54,450 nucleotides of DNA from Dethiosulfatarculus sandiegensis. GTDB taxonomy: Bacteria; Desulfobacterota; Desulfarculia; Desulfarculales; Desulfarculaceae. Where the stretch lies: contig NZ_AZAC01000048.1 of the NCBI RefSeq assembly GCF_000931935.2, positions 1-54,450 on the forward strand. The letters are read 5' to 3'. Position numbers and translations under genes: made by a program. Below are positions 41,867-50,607 of the stretch, one piece after another (positions within the stretch are counted from its first letter, which is position 1; every line of letters starts with the position of its first letter). Under the pieces are notes generated by a model. The model was not told where the DNA came from and did not search any database. It saw only the letters and a program-made list of their open reading frames with translations.

Positions 41867-42667
41867 TTAGTCTTTGAAAATAGGCTTTCTCTTTTCAAAA
41901 AAAGCGGTTATGCCTTCCTTGAAATCTGGTTGGTCTGCCTGATGTTCAATGGTTTTCCGCTCGTCTTCCAGCCTTTCGGCCAAATCGCCCAAGTTCGCCT
42001 GGTTTAAAAGCCTCTTGGTCTGAGCAAGGGCCTCGGCAGGCCCCTGGGCCAGTTTTTGAGCCAGGGCCAGGGCCGTTTCCAAAACCTTATCCGGCTTTGC
42101 GGTCTGATTGATCACACCCAGTTCAAGGGCTTTGGCGGCATTCATGGGCTTGCCCAGCAAAAAGAACTCACTGGCCTTTTTAAGGCCGATCAGGCGGGTG
42201 ATAAAGGTGGAAGTCCCGCCGTCCGGGGTAAGGGCAATGCGTACATAGCCGGGATCAAAGACGGAGTTTTCCGCCGCCACCACCAGATCACAGGCCAGGG
42301 CCCATCCTATGCCCCCGCCTGCGGCCACTCCGGTCATGGCGCAGACCACGGGTTTGGGCAACTTTCGCAAGGCCAGGATGCTTTGGTTAAGAAGCACCGC
42401 CACTTCCCGGAAAAAATTGCTGGGCCTGATTCCCTGGGACAGGCCTTGGGCCATGAGGCGTACATTGCCGCCCGCGCTAAAGGCCTTGCCTTTTCCTGTG
42501 AGCACCAATGCCCTGATTTTTTGAGATTTTTCGGCCATGTCCAGGGCCTTGATCAACTCAGAGCCGGATTCCACATCAAGTGGGTTCAACAGGTCGGGGC
42601 GGTTGAAGGTGATAATGCGCACCGCTCCCTGGTCGCTTGTGAGCAAGGTCTTGAACTCTTGTGACAT
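41867..42667 (-). CDS. enoyl-CoA hydratase/isomerase family protein, PaaG-like
   Basis: A crotonase-fold enzyme of 266 residues. The oxyanion loops are KAFSAGGNVRLM (about 61-72) and GVAAGGGIGWALACDLVVA (about 115-133). The acid residue is an Asp in RIALTPDGGTSTFITRLIG, as in PaaG-type ring-oxepin/delta-isomerases, while the first hydratase glutamate is absent. This favours an isomerase over a hydratase. It is unrelated in detail to the ECHDC3-like protein at 26.3 kb. Single gene on the minus strand, divergent from the LysM gene. Substrate unknown. Confidence 0.82.
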   Translation of the reverse strand: MSQEFKTLLTSDQGAVRIITFNRPDLLNPLDVESGSELIKALDMAEKSQKIRALVLTGKGKAFSAGGNVRLMAQGLSQGIRPSNFFREVAVLLNQSILALRKLPKPVVCAMTGVAAGGGIGWALACDLVVAAENSVFDPGYVRIALTPDGGTSTFITRLIGLKKASEFFLLGKPMNAAKALELGVINQTAKPDKVLETALALAQKLAQGPAEALAQTKRLLNQANLGDLAERLEDERKTIEHQADQPDFKEGITAFFEKRKPIFKD

Positions 42668-42802
42668 TTTGTCTCCTGTTTCTTTGCCAAAGCCTGCCTA
42701 GGATAGGCCTGTTTGAGGTCTCAGTCAAGGCTGTATAGGTTGTCTTGACCAAGGGCTGCCCCTCTGATAAGTTGACCATGAACAAATCCTTAGCGAGGTT
42801 TC

Positions 42803-43909
42803 ATGACAGCCGACAAAAAATTAACCTTGCAGGGCAGGCGAAATTTCCGCCTGGCCCCGCTCGAGCTCCTGGTGCTCTCCCTTATTGTGGTGGGCATAAT
42901 ATATTTGATGACCATGTGGTTCTCCGGTTCCGGACATACCGCGCCTCAAACGGTTTCTCCCGTGCAGGCCCCGGCCAAGCAACTGGAAAAGACCTTGATG
43001 GCCTATGAAAAGGTTCAGGCCCGCCTGGGCGAACTTGAAAAACGGCTTAGCAATATTGACAGCAAGCTGAATAAACTGGCCAAGGCCGAGAATCCCACGA
43101 CCAAAGACGGAAAGCCCATAAAACTGGACAAGAGCGGTAAATACCTCTCCCGCCGCATGGCCGAGCTGGAGGGCAAGGTTGAAAACCTGGCCAAGGGCAA
43201 AGATGCGTCCAAGGATCTGGCTGTGCTTAAAGGGTCTTTGAACAAGCTTCATAAAGACCAGGAAAAGGCGGACAAGGCCTTGCAGGCCAAGCTTGCCAAA
43301 ATTGAAAAGGCCATGAACAGCCAAGTTATAGCGGCTGAGAACGGCCTGGAAAAACGGCTGGCCAAGCTGGAAAAACAGGCCAAAGAGCAAAAGGCCGGTA
43401 ATTTTGTAAAGGCTCCCATGCCTGATGACGAAATGATGGCCAGGCTCGAAAAACTGGAAAAGAATCTGGCTGAAACGGGCGGTAAACCAAATGACCTGGA
43501 AAAACGCCTTACCGCGCTGGACGGAAAGATGTCCGGCCTGGTCAAGAAGCTGGAGAGCTTGGGCAGCCAAAAGATAGGTGACAAGAAACAGGTTGAGGAA
43601 ACCCCTGAAGAGGCCAAACCTGTTGAGCCTGAGGCTGAAAAGCCCGTGCCGGTAGAGAAAAAGGCCCAGGCAGAGTCCCCGACCCCGGCCAAGGTGACGC
43701 CAAAGATCACCACAGAGCCGCCCAAGCCCCAGGCCAGGGCAGGCACGGGGGCCAGGAAGATTCACACCATTCGAAGAGGTGACACCCTCTTTGCCCTGGC
43801 CCGAAAATACAAAGTGACAGTTAACGACCTGAGAAGCTGGAACCCTCAACTGAAAAGACGCCGCTACCTTTGGATTGGCGAAAAGGTGGTTGTTAATCCA
43901 GGGAGTTGA
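42803..43909 (+). CDS. membrane-anchored coiled-coil protein with C-terminal LysM domain
   Basis: A protein of 368 residues with a short cytoplasmic N-terminus, one transmembrane helix (about 20-40), a long coiled coil with repeated LEKRL / LEKLEKN heptads (about 55-255), a Pro/Glu-rich linker (about 258-315) and one LysM domain at the end (IHTIRRGDTLFALARKYKV). It is a larger version of the LysM protein at 28.9 kb. The coil could span the periplasm and the LysM contact peptidoglycan. The stop overlaps the start of the nucleotidyltransferase gene (TTGA), so the two are coupled. Confidence 0.82.
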   Translation: MTADKKLTLQGRRNFRLAPLELLVLSLIVVGIIYLMTMWFSGSGHTAPQTVSPVQAPAKQLEKTLMAYEKVQARLGELEKRLSNIDSKLNKLAKAENPTTKDGKPIKLDKSGKYLSRRMAELEGKVENLAKGKDASKDLAVLKGSLNKLHKDQEKADKALQAKLAKIEKAMNSQVIAAENGLEKRLAKLEKQAKEQKAGNFVKAPMPDDEMMARLEKLEKNLAETGGKPNDLEKRLTALDGKMSGLVKKLESLGSQKIGDKKQVEETPEEAKPVEPEAEKPVPVEKKAQAESPTPAKVTPKITTEPPKPQARAGTGARKIHTIRRGDTLFALARKYKVTVNDLRSWNPQLKRRRYLWIGEKVVVNPGS

Positions 43910-45384
43910 TTTTGCTCCTGCCTGGAACTTCAAATCTGGATAAAGCCAGGCCCATCTTAAAGGCCCTGGACGGGCTGGCCCGCAAAGAAGGTCAAAGAAT
44001 TTGGCTGGTGGGCGGAACCCTGCGCGACCTTCTGACTAATACCGAACCTCCCGACTTAGACCTCACTACATCTTCCAATGCAATCTCTTTGGGCAAAAAA
44101 GCCGCTCAAAAGCTGAGAGCCCATTTTATTCTTTTAAAAGCTGAATTCGAGACCTGCCGCCTGGTTAAAGACGAAGTGCAGGTGGATATCGCCGGTCTGC
44201 GCGCCCCTGACCTGATGGGTGATTTAAGGGCCCGGGATTTTACCGTAAATGCCCTGGCCTGGGATCTGGGCGATTATCTGAGGGGGTGGCCCAATATCAT
44301 AGACCCCACCGGCGGTCTGGAAGACCTGGAGAACAGGGTCCTGCGCCTGGCCGGGCCCAATGTGCTGGCAGACGATCCCTTAAGGGTGCTGAGGGCCTTT
44401 CGCTTTATCGCAACCCTGGGGCTCAGAACCGCGCCCGGGGTGATTTCCGCCCTGGAAAAGGCCGGGCCGGACCTGGCCAAGGTGGCCAGGGAGAGAATCG
44501 CCCATGAGTGGCTTTTGGGCATGGCGGGCCGCCAGGTGGACCAGGCAGTGCGCGCCATGCAGGCCAGCGGGGTTCTGACCCTCTTGGTGCCTGATCTGGA
44601 GCAGGGCAGGGGGATTGACCAGAATCCTTATCACCACCTGGATGTGCTCGAGCATAACCTGGCCTGTCTGGAAGGGCTGGCCATGATCCAAAAAGAGCCG
44701 GAAGAGTTCATGGGCAAACACGGCCAGGCAACCGCCGAGTATCTGGCCCAAAACGACAGACAAAGGGCGCTTTTGTTCACGGCCGCCCTTTTGCACGATA
44801 TTGGCAAACCCGCCACCAGGAAAGAGACCGGCCCGGGTTGGGCCACTTTTTATTATCACGATAAAGCCGGAGCCAAACTGGCCGCTCCGGCCTGCCGGGC
44901 CTTGGGGCTCAGCAAGGCGGACACCGGCTATATCTCCCATATGATCAGCGAGCATATGCGCCCCTTCCAGCTCATGGGCGCGGCATTGAACGGAAAGCTC
45001 ACCGACAGGGGCATCAGGCGGCTTTTAAGCGCCCTGGGCGATGATCTGCCGGGCCTTTTCGCCCTGGCCATGGCAGACACCATGGCAGGCAAGGGCCCGG
45101 AGCGCCCGCCCGAGGCCGAACAAAGGCTCCTGGATCTTTACGACCACACCATAGAGCTGAGGGACAAATACCTGGCACAGGCCCTGGCCGCCCCGCCCTT
45201 GGTAAACGGACATGATGTAATGGATCACCTGGGCATGCCGCCGGGCCGAAAATTGGGCCATATCCTGACCACCCTGCGCGAGGCCCAATTGGACGGTCGG
45301 ATCAAAACCAAGGACCAAGCCCTTTCCCTGGCCAAAGAGCTTTATGCAAGCAGCCTTGATGTTGACTCGCCCTTAAATGCCTGA
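43906..45384 (+). CDS. tRNA nucleotidyltransferase / poly(A) polymerase family protein with HD domain
   Basis: A class II nucleotidyltransferase of about 492 residues that should add CCA (or part of it) to tRNA 3' ends. The head has GGTLRD (36-41) and the metal-binding DLD (50-52); the family-typical RDFTVNALAWD and DDPLRVLRAFRFIA follow. A C-terminal HD domain has ALLHDIGKPATR near 296 and SHMISEHMRPF. The TTG start overlaps the stop of the LysM gene; a TTG at 43912 is also possible. CCA-adding, A-adding and C-adding activities cannot be told apart here. The tRNA-Sec gene directly downstream encodes its own CCA. Confidence 0.88.
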   Translation: MILLLPGTSNLDKARPILKALDGLARKEGQRIWLVGGTLRDLLTNTEPPDLDLTTSSNAISLGKKAAQKLRAHFILLKAEFETCRLVKDEVQVDIAGLRAPDLMGDLRARDFTVNALAWDLGDYLRGWPNIIDPTGGLEDLENRVLRLAGPNVLADDPLRVLRAFRFIATLGLRTAPGVISALEKAGPDLAKVARERIAHEWLLGMAGRQVDQAVRAMQASGVLTLLVPDLEQGRGIDQNPYHHLDVLEHNLACLEGLAMIQKEPEEFMGKHGQATAEYLAQNDRQRALLFTAALLHDIGKPATRKETGPGWATFYYHDKAGAKLAAPACRALGLSKADTGYISHMISEHMRPFQLMGAALNGKLTDRGIRRLLSALGDDLPGLFALAMADTMAGKGPERPPEAEQRLLDLYDHTIELRDKYLAQALAAPPLVNGHDVMDHLGMPPGRKLGHILTTLREAQLDGRIKTKDQALSLAKELYASSLDVDSPLNA

Positions 45385-45397
45385 TAGATTTCTGTGT

Positions 45398-45495
45398 GGA
45401 AGTGGAAAGCTCACTGGTGGGGCTCCCGGACTTCAAATCCGGTGTACCGTCTGAGGAAGGCGGTAGGTGGGTTCGATTCCCATGCACTTCCGCCA
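45398..45495 (+). tRNA. selC: tRNA-Sec (anticodon TCA)
   Basis: A 98-base tRNA including an encoded CCA. The acceptor GGAAGTG pairs with CACTTCC, discriminator G. The anticodon stem CCGGA/TCCGG holds the loop CTTCAAA with anticodon TCA at 45433-45435, which reads UGA. The variable arm is long (TACCGTC / GGCGGTA) as in tRNA-Sec, and the T arm has GGGTTCGATTCCC. The D stem is AGCTC/GGGCT. The GGAAG acceptor end and CTTCAAA loop match other bacterial selC genes. It supplies Sec for proteins such as the SelD in this window. It is followed by its own terminator and then by an AT-rich spacer and a restriction-modification operon. Confidence 0.95.
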
Positions 45496-45507
45496 AAGTG
45501 ATAACAA

Positions 45508-45537
45508 GGGGTTAGCCGAAAGGCTGGCCCCTTTTTT
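45508..45537 (+). terminator. terminator of selC
   Basis: GGGGTTAGCC pairs with GGCTGGCCCC (one G-U/T-G pair) around GAAA, followed by TTTTTT. Confidence 0.88.
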
Positions 45538-45997
45538 GCTTGTGACTGAAATCTGGTTTCATATTAACTTGTTTAAAATTTCAAAATACCTTTTTGGTAA
45601 AAAGTCTCACAACTCGATAGAGTAGAGATAAAAAAACAGCACCGACTTAATGGGTTGCTAATTTAAACCGTTTTGATTAGAGTTTGTTATTCATTTATTA
45701 GATTGCGGAAGCAAGTGAGCCCGCTTGCTCTTTATAAGACGACAACCATAATATAACGGCTTGTTTATTAAAGTATATTTTGTACTATTTAGATGAATTT
45801 TAAATTTACCGTGTTTAGGTTTAATAAAAAAATAGCGGTTGAGATAGAAAAATATCCAATGGGAATTGCTTGATTTAAGTAAATAGTGGATTTGCAATTT
45901 ATTGATTTACAAACTAGTCTTTTTAATTTGATTGTTGATCGAATATGGTAGCAAACTCTTTTATGAGTAAAAGGATTGTTGGGAGCGACTTCTGATT
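45538..45997. other. AT-rich spacer between selC and the restriction-modification operon
   Basis: About 460 bases with much lower GC than the genome around it and many short poly-A/T runs. No gene is supported; a 68-codon minus-strand frame (45691-45897) has no homology. It probably holds the hsd promoter. I found no repeat of the tRNA 3' end here and no integrase gene. Confidence 0.6.
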
Positions 45998-48130
45998 ATG
46001 AATTATGTGATCCACAATGGTATTGTAAATTTTATCTGGGGAATCGCAGACGATGTTCTGCGGGATGTATATGTGCGCGGCAAATACCGCGATGTGATCC
46101 TGCCCATGACCGTTATACGGCGTTTAGACGCTATTTTGGAGCCCAGCAAGCAGGCCGTGTTACAAATGAAAGAACAACTGGACGCGGCTGGCATTGTCAA
46201 CCAGCATGCTGCACTTTGTCAGGCAGCTAAAGAGGCCTTTTATAACGATTCTCCCTATACTTTGGGTGACTTGAAATCGCGGGCCAAGTTGCAACAACTC
46301 AAAGCCGACTTCGAAGCCTACTTGGACGGATTTTCTCCCAATGTCCAGGAAATTCTGGACAAGTTCAAATTTCGCAATCAGATTCCCACACTCATTGAAG
46401 CTGATATTCTTGGCGATCTGATTGAAAAATACCTGGATAAAAAGATTAACCTTGCTCCTAAGCCGGTGCTGGATATGGAAGGAAATGAGCTACTGCCGGC
46501 GTTGGATAACCATGCCATGGGCACCATTTTCGAAGAATTGATCAGGCGCTTCAACGAAGAGAACAATGAAGAGGCTGGCGAGCACTTCACACCACGCGAT
46601 GTGGTCAAACTCATGGCTAACCTCATCTTTCTGCCCATAGCCAATGAAATTGAATCCGGCACCTATCTGGTTTATGACGGCGCCTGCGGAACTGGGGGCA
46701 TGCTCACGGTGGCGGAGGAACGCCTCAAGGAGTTGGCTAAGGGACTTGGCAAGGAAGTCTCCATTCACTTATTTGGCCAGGAGGTACAGCCGGAGACCTA
46801 TGCCATTTCCAAGGCCGACTTGCTTTTGAAGGGCGAGGGCGCAGAGGCCGAGAACATGAAATACGGCTCCACCCTCTCCAGCGACGCCTTCCCCTCCCAA
46901 GAGTTCGACTTCATGCTCTCCAATCCACCCTACGGCAAAAGTTACAAGATAGATTTGGAACGCCTGGGCGGCAAGAAGCATATGCAGGACCCGCGCTTTC
47001 TGCTTCAGCATAATGGCGACCCCGAATACCAGATGATTACCCGTTCCAGCGACGGGCAGCTCATGTTCCTGGTGAACAAGCTCTCCAAAATGAAGCACTC
47101 AACCAAGTTGGGCAGCCGTATAGCCGAAGTGCACAACGGCTCATCGCTGTTTACCGGGGACGCAGGCGGTGGTGAAAGCAACATTCGCCGCTGGATTATG
47201 GAGAACGACTGGCTAGAGGCCATCATCGCCTTGCCGGAAAACATGTTCTACAACACCGGCATTGCCACTTACATTTGGCTTTTGAGCAACCGCAAGGCGG
47301 CCAACCGCAAAGGCAAGGTGCAATTGATCGATGCCACCCAGTGGTATCTGCCCCTGCGCAAAAATCTGGGCAAAAAAAACTGCGAATTCACTGAAGAGCA
47401 CATCAACAAGATATGCGAGCTGATTCTCACCCCTAAAGAGACCCAGCAGTCCAAGATTTTCCCCAATGAGGCTTTTGGCTATTGGAAGGTGGTGGTGGAG
47501 CGCCCCTTACGCCTTGCCGTGGACCTGAGCCCCGCCAGGCTTGATAAATTCGCGGAGGCCTGCGTCAAGGCCAAGGATAAAGGCAGCGCAGGGCTAGCCA
47601 AGCGGGTGGCCGGCTCCTTGGGGCCTGGCCCGCACCTGGACTACAACCTGTTCATGGATAGATGCTCGGTATTCGCCAAGCTGGATGCCGTGAAGTTAAC
47701 AGCCAAACGAAAGACCTGGCTGCGGGACAACCTCTGCGATCACCACGAGCAGGCTGAACCAGTCATCAAAAAAGTGCACAAACCAGGCAAGGTCCAGGCT
47801 GACCCGCTGTATGGGCTCTATGACTGCGAGGTGGAGGGCAAGCCCCGTGTGGTTGAATATGAGCCGGACTCCTCCTTGCGCGACACCGAGCAGGTGCCCT
47901 TGCTTGAGGAAGGGGGCGTCAAGGCCTTTATCGAACGTGAAGTGCTGCCCTATACCCCTGACGCCTGGGTGGATGACGCCAAGACCAAAATCGGTTACGA
48001 GGTCTCCTTCACCCGCCATTTCTACAAGCCTGCTTCCATGCGCACCCTGGAAGAGATCAAGGCCGACATCTATGCCCTGGAGCAGGAAACAGAAGGGCTG
48101 CTGGAGCAAATCGTGGGAGAAGCCAACTAA
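45998..48130 (+). CDS. hsdM: type I restriction-modification system methyltransferase subunit
   Basis: The modification subunit, 710 residues. It methylates adenine N6 at the site chosen by HsdS. An HsdM N-terminal helical domain (about 10-150) precedes the N6-methyltransferase core with the SAM motif DGACGTGGM (about 227-235) and catalytic NPPYGKSY (309-316). The VEKP-like region after GEHFTPRDVVKLM is the usual HsdM entry. A C-terminal part of about 200 residues is more charged. Its stop overlaps the start of the rhuM gene by one base, so the operon is tightly coupled. Confidence 0.95.
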   Translation: MNYVIHNGIVNFIWGIADDVLRDVYVRGKYRDVILPMTVIRRLDAILEPSKQAVLQMKEQLDAAGIVNQHAALCQAAKEAFYNDSPYTLGDLKSRAKLQQLKADFEAYLDGFSPNVQEILDKFKFRNQIPTLIEADILGDLIEKYLDKKINLAPKPVLDMEGNELLPALDNHAMGTIFEELIRRFNEENNEEAGEHFTPRDVVKLMANLIFLPIANEIESGTYLVYDGACGTGGMLTVAEERLKELAKGLGKEVSIHLFGQEVQPETYAISKADLLLKGEGAEAENMKYGSTLSSDAFPSQEFDFMLSNPPYGKSYKIDLERLGGKKHMQDPRFLLQHNGDPEYQMITRSSDGQLMFLVNKLSKMKHSTKLGSRIAEVHNGSSLFTGDAGGGESNIRRWIMENDWLEAIIALPENMFYNTGIATYIWLLSNRKAANRKGKVQLIDATQWYLPLRKNLGKKNCEFTEEHINKICELILTPKETQQSKIFPNEAFGYWKVVVERPLRLAVDLSPARLDKFAEACVKAKDKGSAGLAKRVAGSLGPGPHLDYNLFMDRCSVFAKLDAVKLTAKRKTWLRDNLCDHHEQAEPVIKKVHKPGKVQADPLYGLYDCEVEGKPRVVEYEPDSSLRDTEQVPLLEEGGVKAFIEREVLPYTPDAWVDDAKTKIGYEVSFTRHFYKPASMRTLEEIKADIYALEQETEGLLEQIVGEAN

Positions 48131-49188
48131 TGGGTAAGAAGGAAAACAACGCGTCCGGCGGCGGCGAGATCATTGTCTACCCGGCTGAAGACGGGCGCAT
48201 CAAGTTGGATGTGCGGCTGCAAGATGAGAACGTTTGGCTTACCCAGCAGCTCATGGCCGAGCTCTTCCAAACCACTCAACAGAACATAAGCCTGCATATT
48301 CACAGCGTTTATGATGAAGGTGAACTTGCCCGGGAGGCAACTCACAAGAAATACTTGTCAGTTCGCCAGGAAGGCAACCGTCAGGTACGCCGCAACCTGG
48401 ACTATTACAACCTGGACATGATCATCTCTGTTGGCTACCGGGTGAAAAGCCCCATCGCCACCCGTTTCCGTATCTGGGCCACCCAGCGCCTGAAGGAATA
48501 CATCATCAAGGGCTTTGTCATGGATGACGAACGCCTGAAGAACCCTCCTGTGGAGGGCTCGGTTGTTCCCGACTATTTCGACGAGATGCTGGAGCGCATC
48601 CGGGATATCCGGGCCAGCGAGCGGCGCATGTATCTGCGGGTCAGGGAAATCTTCGCCATGGCCGGTGACTATGACCCGTCCAGCAGCGAGACCCGCAAGT
48701 TCTTCAGCATCATCCAAAACAAGCTGCATTATGCCGCCACCGGAATGACGGCGGCTGAGCTTATCAAATCCCGCGCCGACCATCTGTTGCCCAATATGGG
48801 GCTCACAAACTGGAAGAACGATGAAGTACGCAAGGGAGACGTGACCACGGCCAAGAACTATCTCTCTTCAGAGGAAATTGACGAGCTTAACCGCATTGTG
48901 GTCATGTGGCTGGACTTTGCCGATGATCAGGCCAGACGCCGCAAGCAGGTATTCATGAAGGACTGGGAGCAGAAGCTGGATGAATTCCTGCGCTTCAACG
49001 ACCGTGAGGTTCTGCCCAATGCCGGAAAAATGAGCAAAAAGCAAGCCGATGAATATGCAAAAGCCGAATATGACGAGTTCGAAATCCGCCGCAGAGAATA
49101 CAAGGAGGTAAGGGCGGAAGAGGACTATGTGAAGGAGCTAGAGGAAGCAGTCAAAAGCCTGCCTCCTGGCAAAAAGGGAGGGGAATGA
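48130..49188 (+). CDS. rhuM: RhuM family protein
   Basis: A protein of 352 residues of the RhuM family, named after a gene of a Salmonella pathogenicity island at selC. The N-terminal ~110 residues resemble a DNA-binding domain (VWLTQQLMAELFQTTQQNISLHI is a likely helix-turn-helix; NLDYYNLDMIISVGYRVKS is the family hallmark). A C-terminal half is charged and partly coiled-coil. Such genes are very often embedded between hsdM and hsdS of type I systems, but the function is not established. It starts inside the hsdM stop codon and overlaps the next gene by 4 bases. Confidence 0.85.
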   Translation: MGKKENNASGGGEIIVYPAEDGRIKLDVRLQDENVWLTQQLMAELFQTTQQNISLHIHSVYDEGELAREATHKKYLSVRQEGNRQVRRNLDYYNLDMIISVGYRVKSPIATRFRIWATQRLKEYIIKGFVMDDERLKNPPVEGSVVPDYFDEMLERIRDIRASERRMYLRVREIFAMAGDYDPSSSETRKFFSIIQNKLHYAATGMTAAELIKSRADHLLPNMGLTNWKNDEVRKGDVTTAKNYLSSEEIDELNRIVVMWLDFADDQARRRKQVFMKDWEQKLDEFLRFNDREVLPNAGKMSKKQADEYAKAEYDEFEIRRREYKEVRAEEDYVKELEEAVKSLPPGKKGGE

Positions 49189-49994
49189 TGAATACGGTCC
49201 CACCCTTTCCAGAAGGTAGCGTCGAGGGCCTAGCTAAGGTTCTTGGGGAATGTGGCTCTGGTTCGGATATAAGTCGCGTATTGGCCGACCGTGGCCTTGA
49301 AGACAATTCTGGTCAGTCAACCAAGTGGCGCAGGCTGTATTGGATTTTCCTACAAGCGCAAAAAGAGCACAGGTGTGCAAATCGCATTTTAGATTTTATT
49401 CAGCCTTTTTTAATACCTGCACGATTTGTAGGCCGAAACGAACAATTTGAGGAGCACCGCGTTGAGCTAAACGCTATTTTGGCCTTTTCTGGTCTTGAGT
49501 ATGGGAAAGATGGCCAATTCAGATCCTGCAAAGCTGCGAATACTCTTGATGAAGCTGAGCAACGGGTTAGCACTATACGCCAAAAGTTTCAAGGTCGCCC
49601 AATGCATTCTGAAGTCAGCAAGTATTGCCGCAAGGAACTCATGCAGGACAATTACTTTCATGCGGTTTTTGAAGCAACCAAGGGGCTTGCCGAAAGAATC
49701 CGCGAAATATCGGGCGTTGATGCAGACGGAGCCCAATTGATTGATCAGGTGTTTTCTGTGGATAGGCCGATATTGGCTATTAACACCCTCCAAACCGAAA
49801 CCGAACGATCTGAACATAAAGGCTTTGCCGCATTGTTGAAAGGTTGCTTCGCGGCAGTGCGTAATCCACTGGCGCATCAGCCTAAGATTCTATGGAGCGG
49901 TGAAGACGATGCTGCGGATTACCTGACGCTGGTTTCACTACTACATCGAAAGTTGGACAACTGTGTGCACACCGGTCTTGGTAGGGCATCATGA
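49185..49994 (+). CDS. TIGR02391 (Ymh) family protein
   Basis: A protein of 269 residues. The C-terminal half is the conserved Ymh domain (HSEVSKYCRKELMQDNYFHAVFEATKGLAERIREISG, KGFAALLKGCFAAVRNPLAHQP), a helical domain with an RNxxxH-like motif (RNPLAH, about 227-232) similar in style to HEPN proteins, which are frequently RNases or toxins. The N-terminal part is unlike known domains. It overlaps both neighbours by 4 bases, so it is a full member of the hsd operon. Base composition is more AT-rich than hsdM or hsdR, suggesting a later insertion. Activity is not known. Confidence 0.78.
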   Translation: MMNTVPPFPEGSVEGLAKVLGECGSGSDISRVLADRGLEDNSGQSTKWRRLYWIFLQAQKEHRCANRILDFIQPFLIPARFVGRNEQFEEHRVELNAILAFSGLEYGKDGQFRSCKAANTLDEAEQRVSTIRQKFQGRPMHSEVSKYCRKELMQDNYFHAVFEATKGLAERIREISGVDADGAQLIDQVFSVDRPILAINTLQTETERSEHKGFAALLKGCFAAVRNPLAHQPKILWSGEDDAADYLTLVSLLHRKLDNCVHTGLGRAS

Positions 49995-50527
49995 ATTTGC
50001 TGCCATATCCAAACTACAAATACTCAGGCAAACCCTGGGCCGGTGATATCCCCGAACACTGGGAGTTGTGGCGCAATGGGCGTCTCTTGTCCCAGCGCAA
50101 CCAAACTGGATACGGCGATCTTCCCATCTTGGAGGTGTCCCTAAGAACCGGAGTGCGCGTGCGGGATATGGACAACATGAAGCGTAAGCAGATGATGTCC
50201 GACCGCGAGAAATACAAACGGGCGGCCAAGGGCGACATTGCCTACAACATGATGCGCATGTGGCAGGGGGCGGTGGGTGTGGCGTCGGTTGATGGCCTGG
50301 TCAGTCCTGCCTATGTGGTGGCCCGGCCTTTTCCGGAAGTAGATTGCCGTTACTATTCATACCTATTTCGCACTCAGGCTTATATGGACGAAGTGGATGG
50401 TTATTCCAGGGGTATCGTCAAAGACCGTAACCGGCTCTATTGGCCTGACTTTAAAAGCATGCCATCCGTTGTGCCTCCATACGAGGAGCAGCGCCAAATC
50501 GCAAAATACCTTGATGCCATGGGGTAA
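49991..50527 (+). CDS. hsdS: type I restriction specificity subunit, N-terminal part (frameshifted hsdS)
   Basis: The first target-recognition domain (TRD1) and the start of the central helix of HsdS, which reads the DNA half-site. The opening PWAGDIPEHWELWRNG and the end PPYEEQRQIAKYLDAMG are typical. The frame hits TAA at 50525 immediately after a GGGG run. One base to the side (from 50527) the expected continuation KIQQFIRNKRRLIELLNEQKQ follows, so a single missing G would join it to the next ORF. It is 178 residues, a half-length S subunit. It could be a real frameshift, a sequencing error in the homopolymer, or a functional half subunit. Confidence 0.85.
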   Translation: MNLLPYPNYKYSGKPWAGDIPEHWELWRNGRLLSQRNQTGYGDLPILEVSLRTGVRVRDMDNMKRKQMMSDREKYKRAAKGDIAYNMMRMWQGAVGVASVDGLVSPAYVVARPFPEVDCRYYSYLFRTQAYMDEVDGYSRGIVKDRNRLYWPDFKSMPSVVPPYEEQRQIAKYLDAMG

Positions 50528-50607
50528 AGATACAGCAGTTCATCCGCAACAAGCGGCGGCTTATCGAGCTGCTCAATGAGCAGAAGCAGAACATCATCAA
50601 CCAGGCC

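Noticed and set aside
42821..43933. 370-codon minus-strand frame
   Set aside because: Shadow of the coiled-coil LysM gene; the plus frame has membrane helix, heptads, LysM and coupling to the next gene.
50525..50527. Read-through of the hsdS stop as selenocysteine
   Set aside because: The stop is TAA, not TGA, and the continuation is in another frame.
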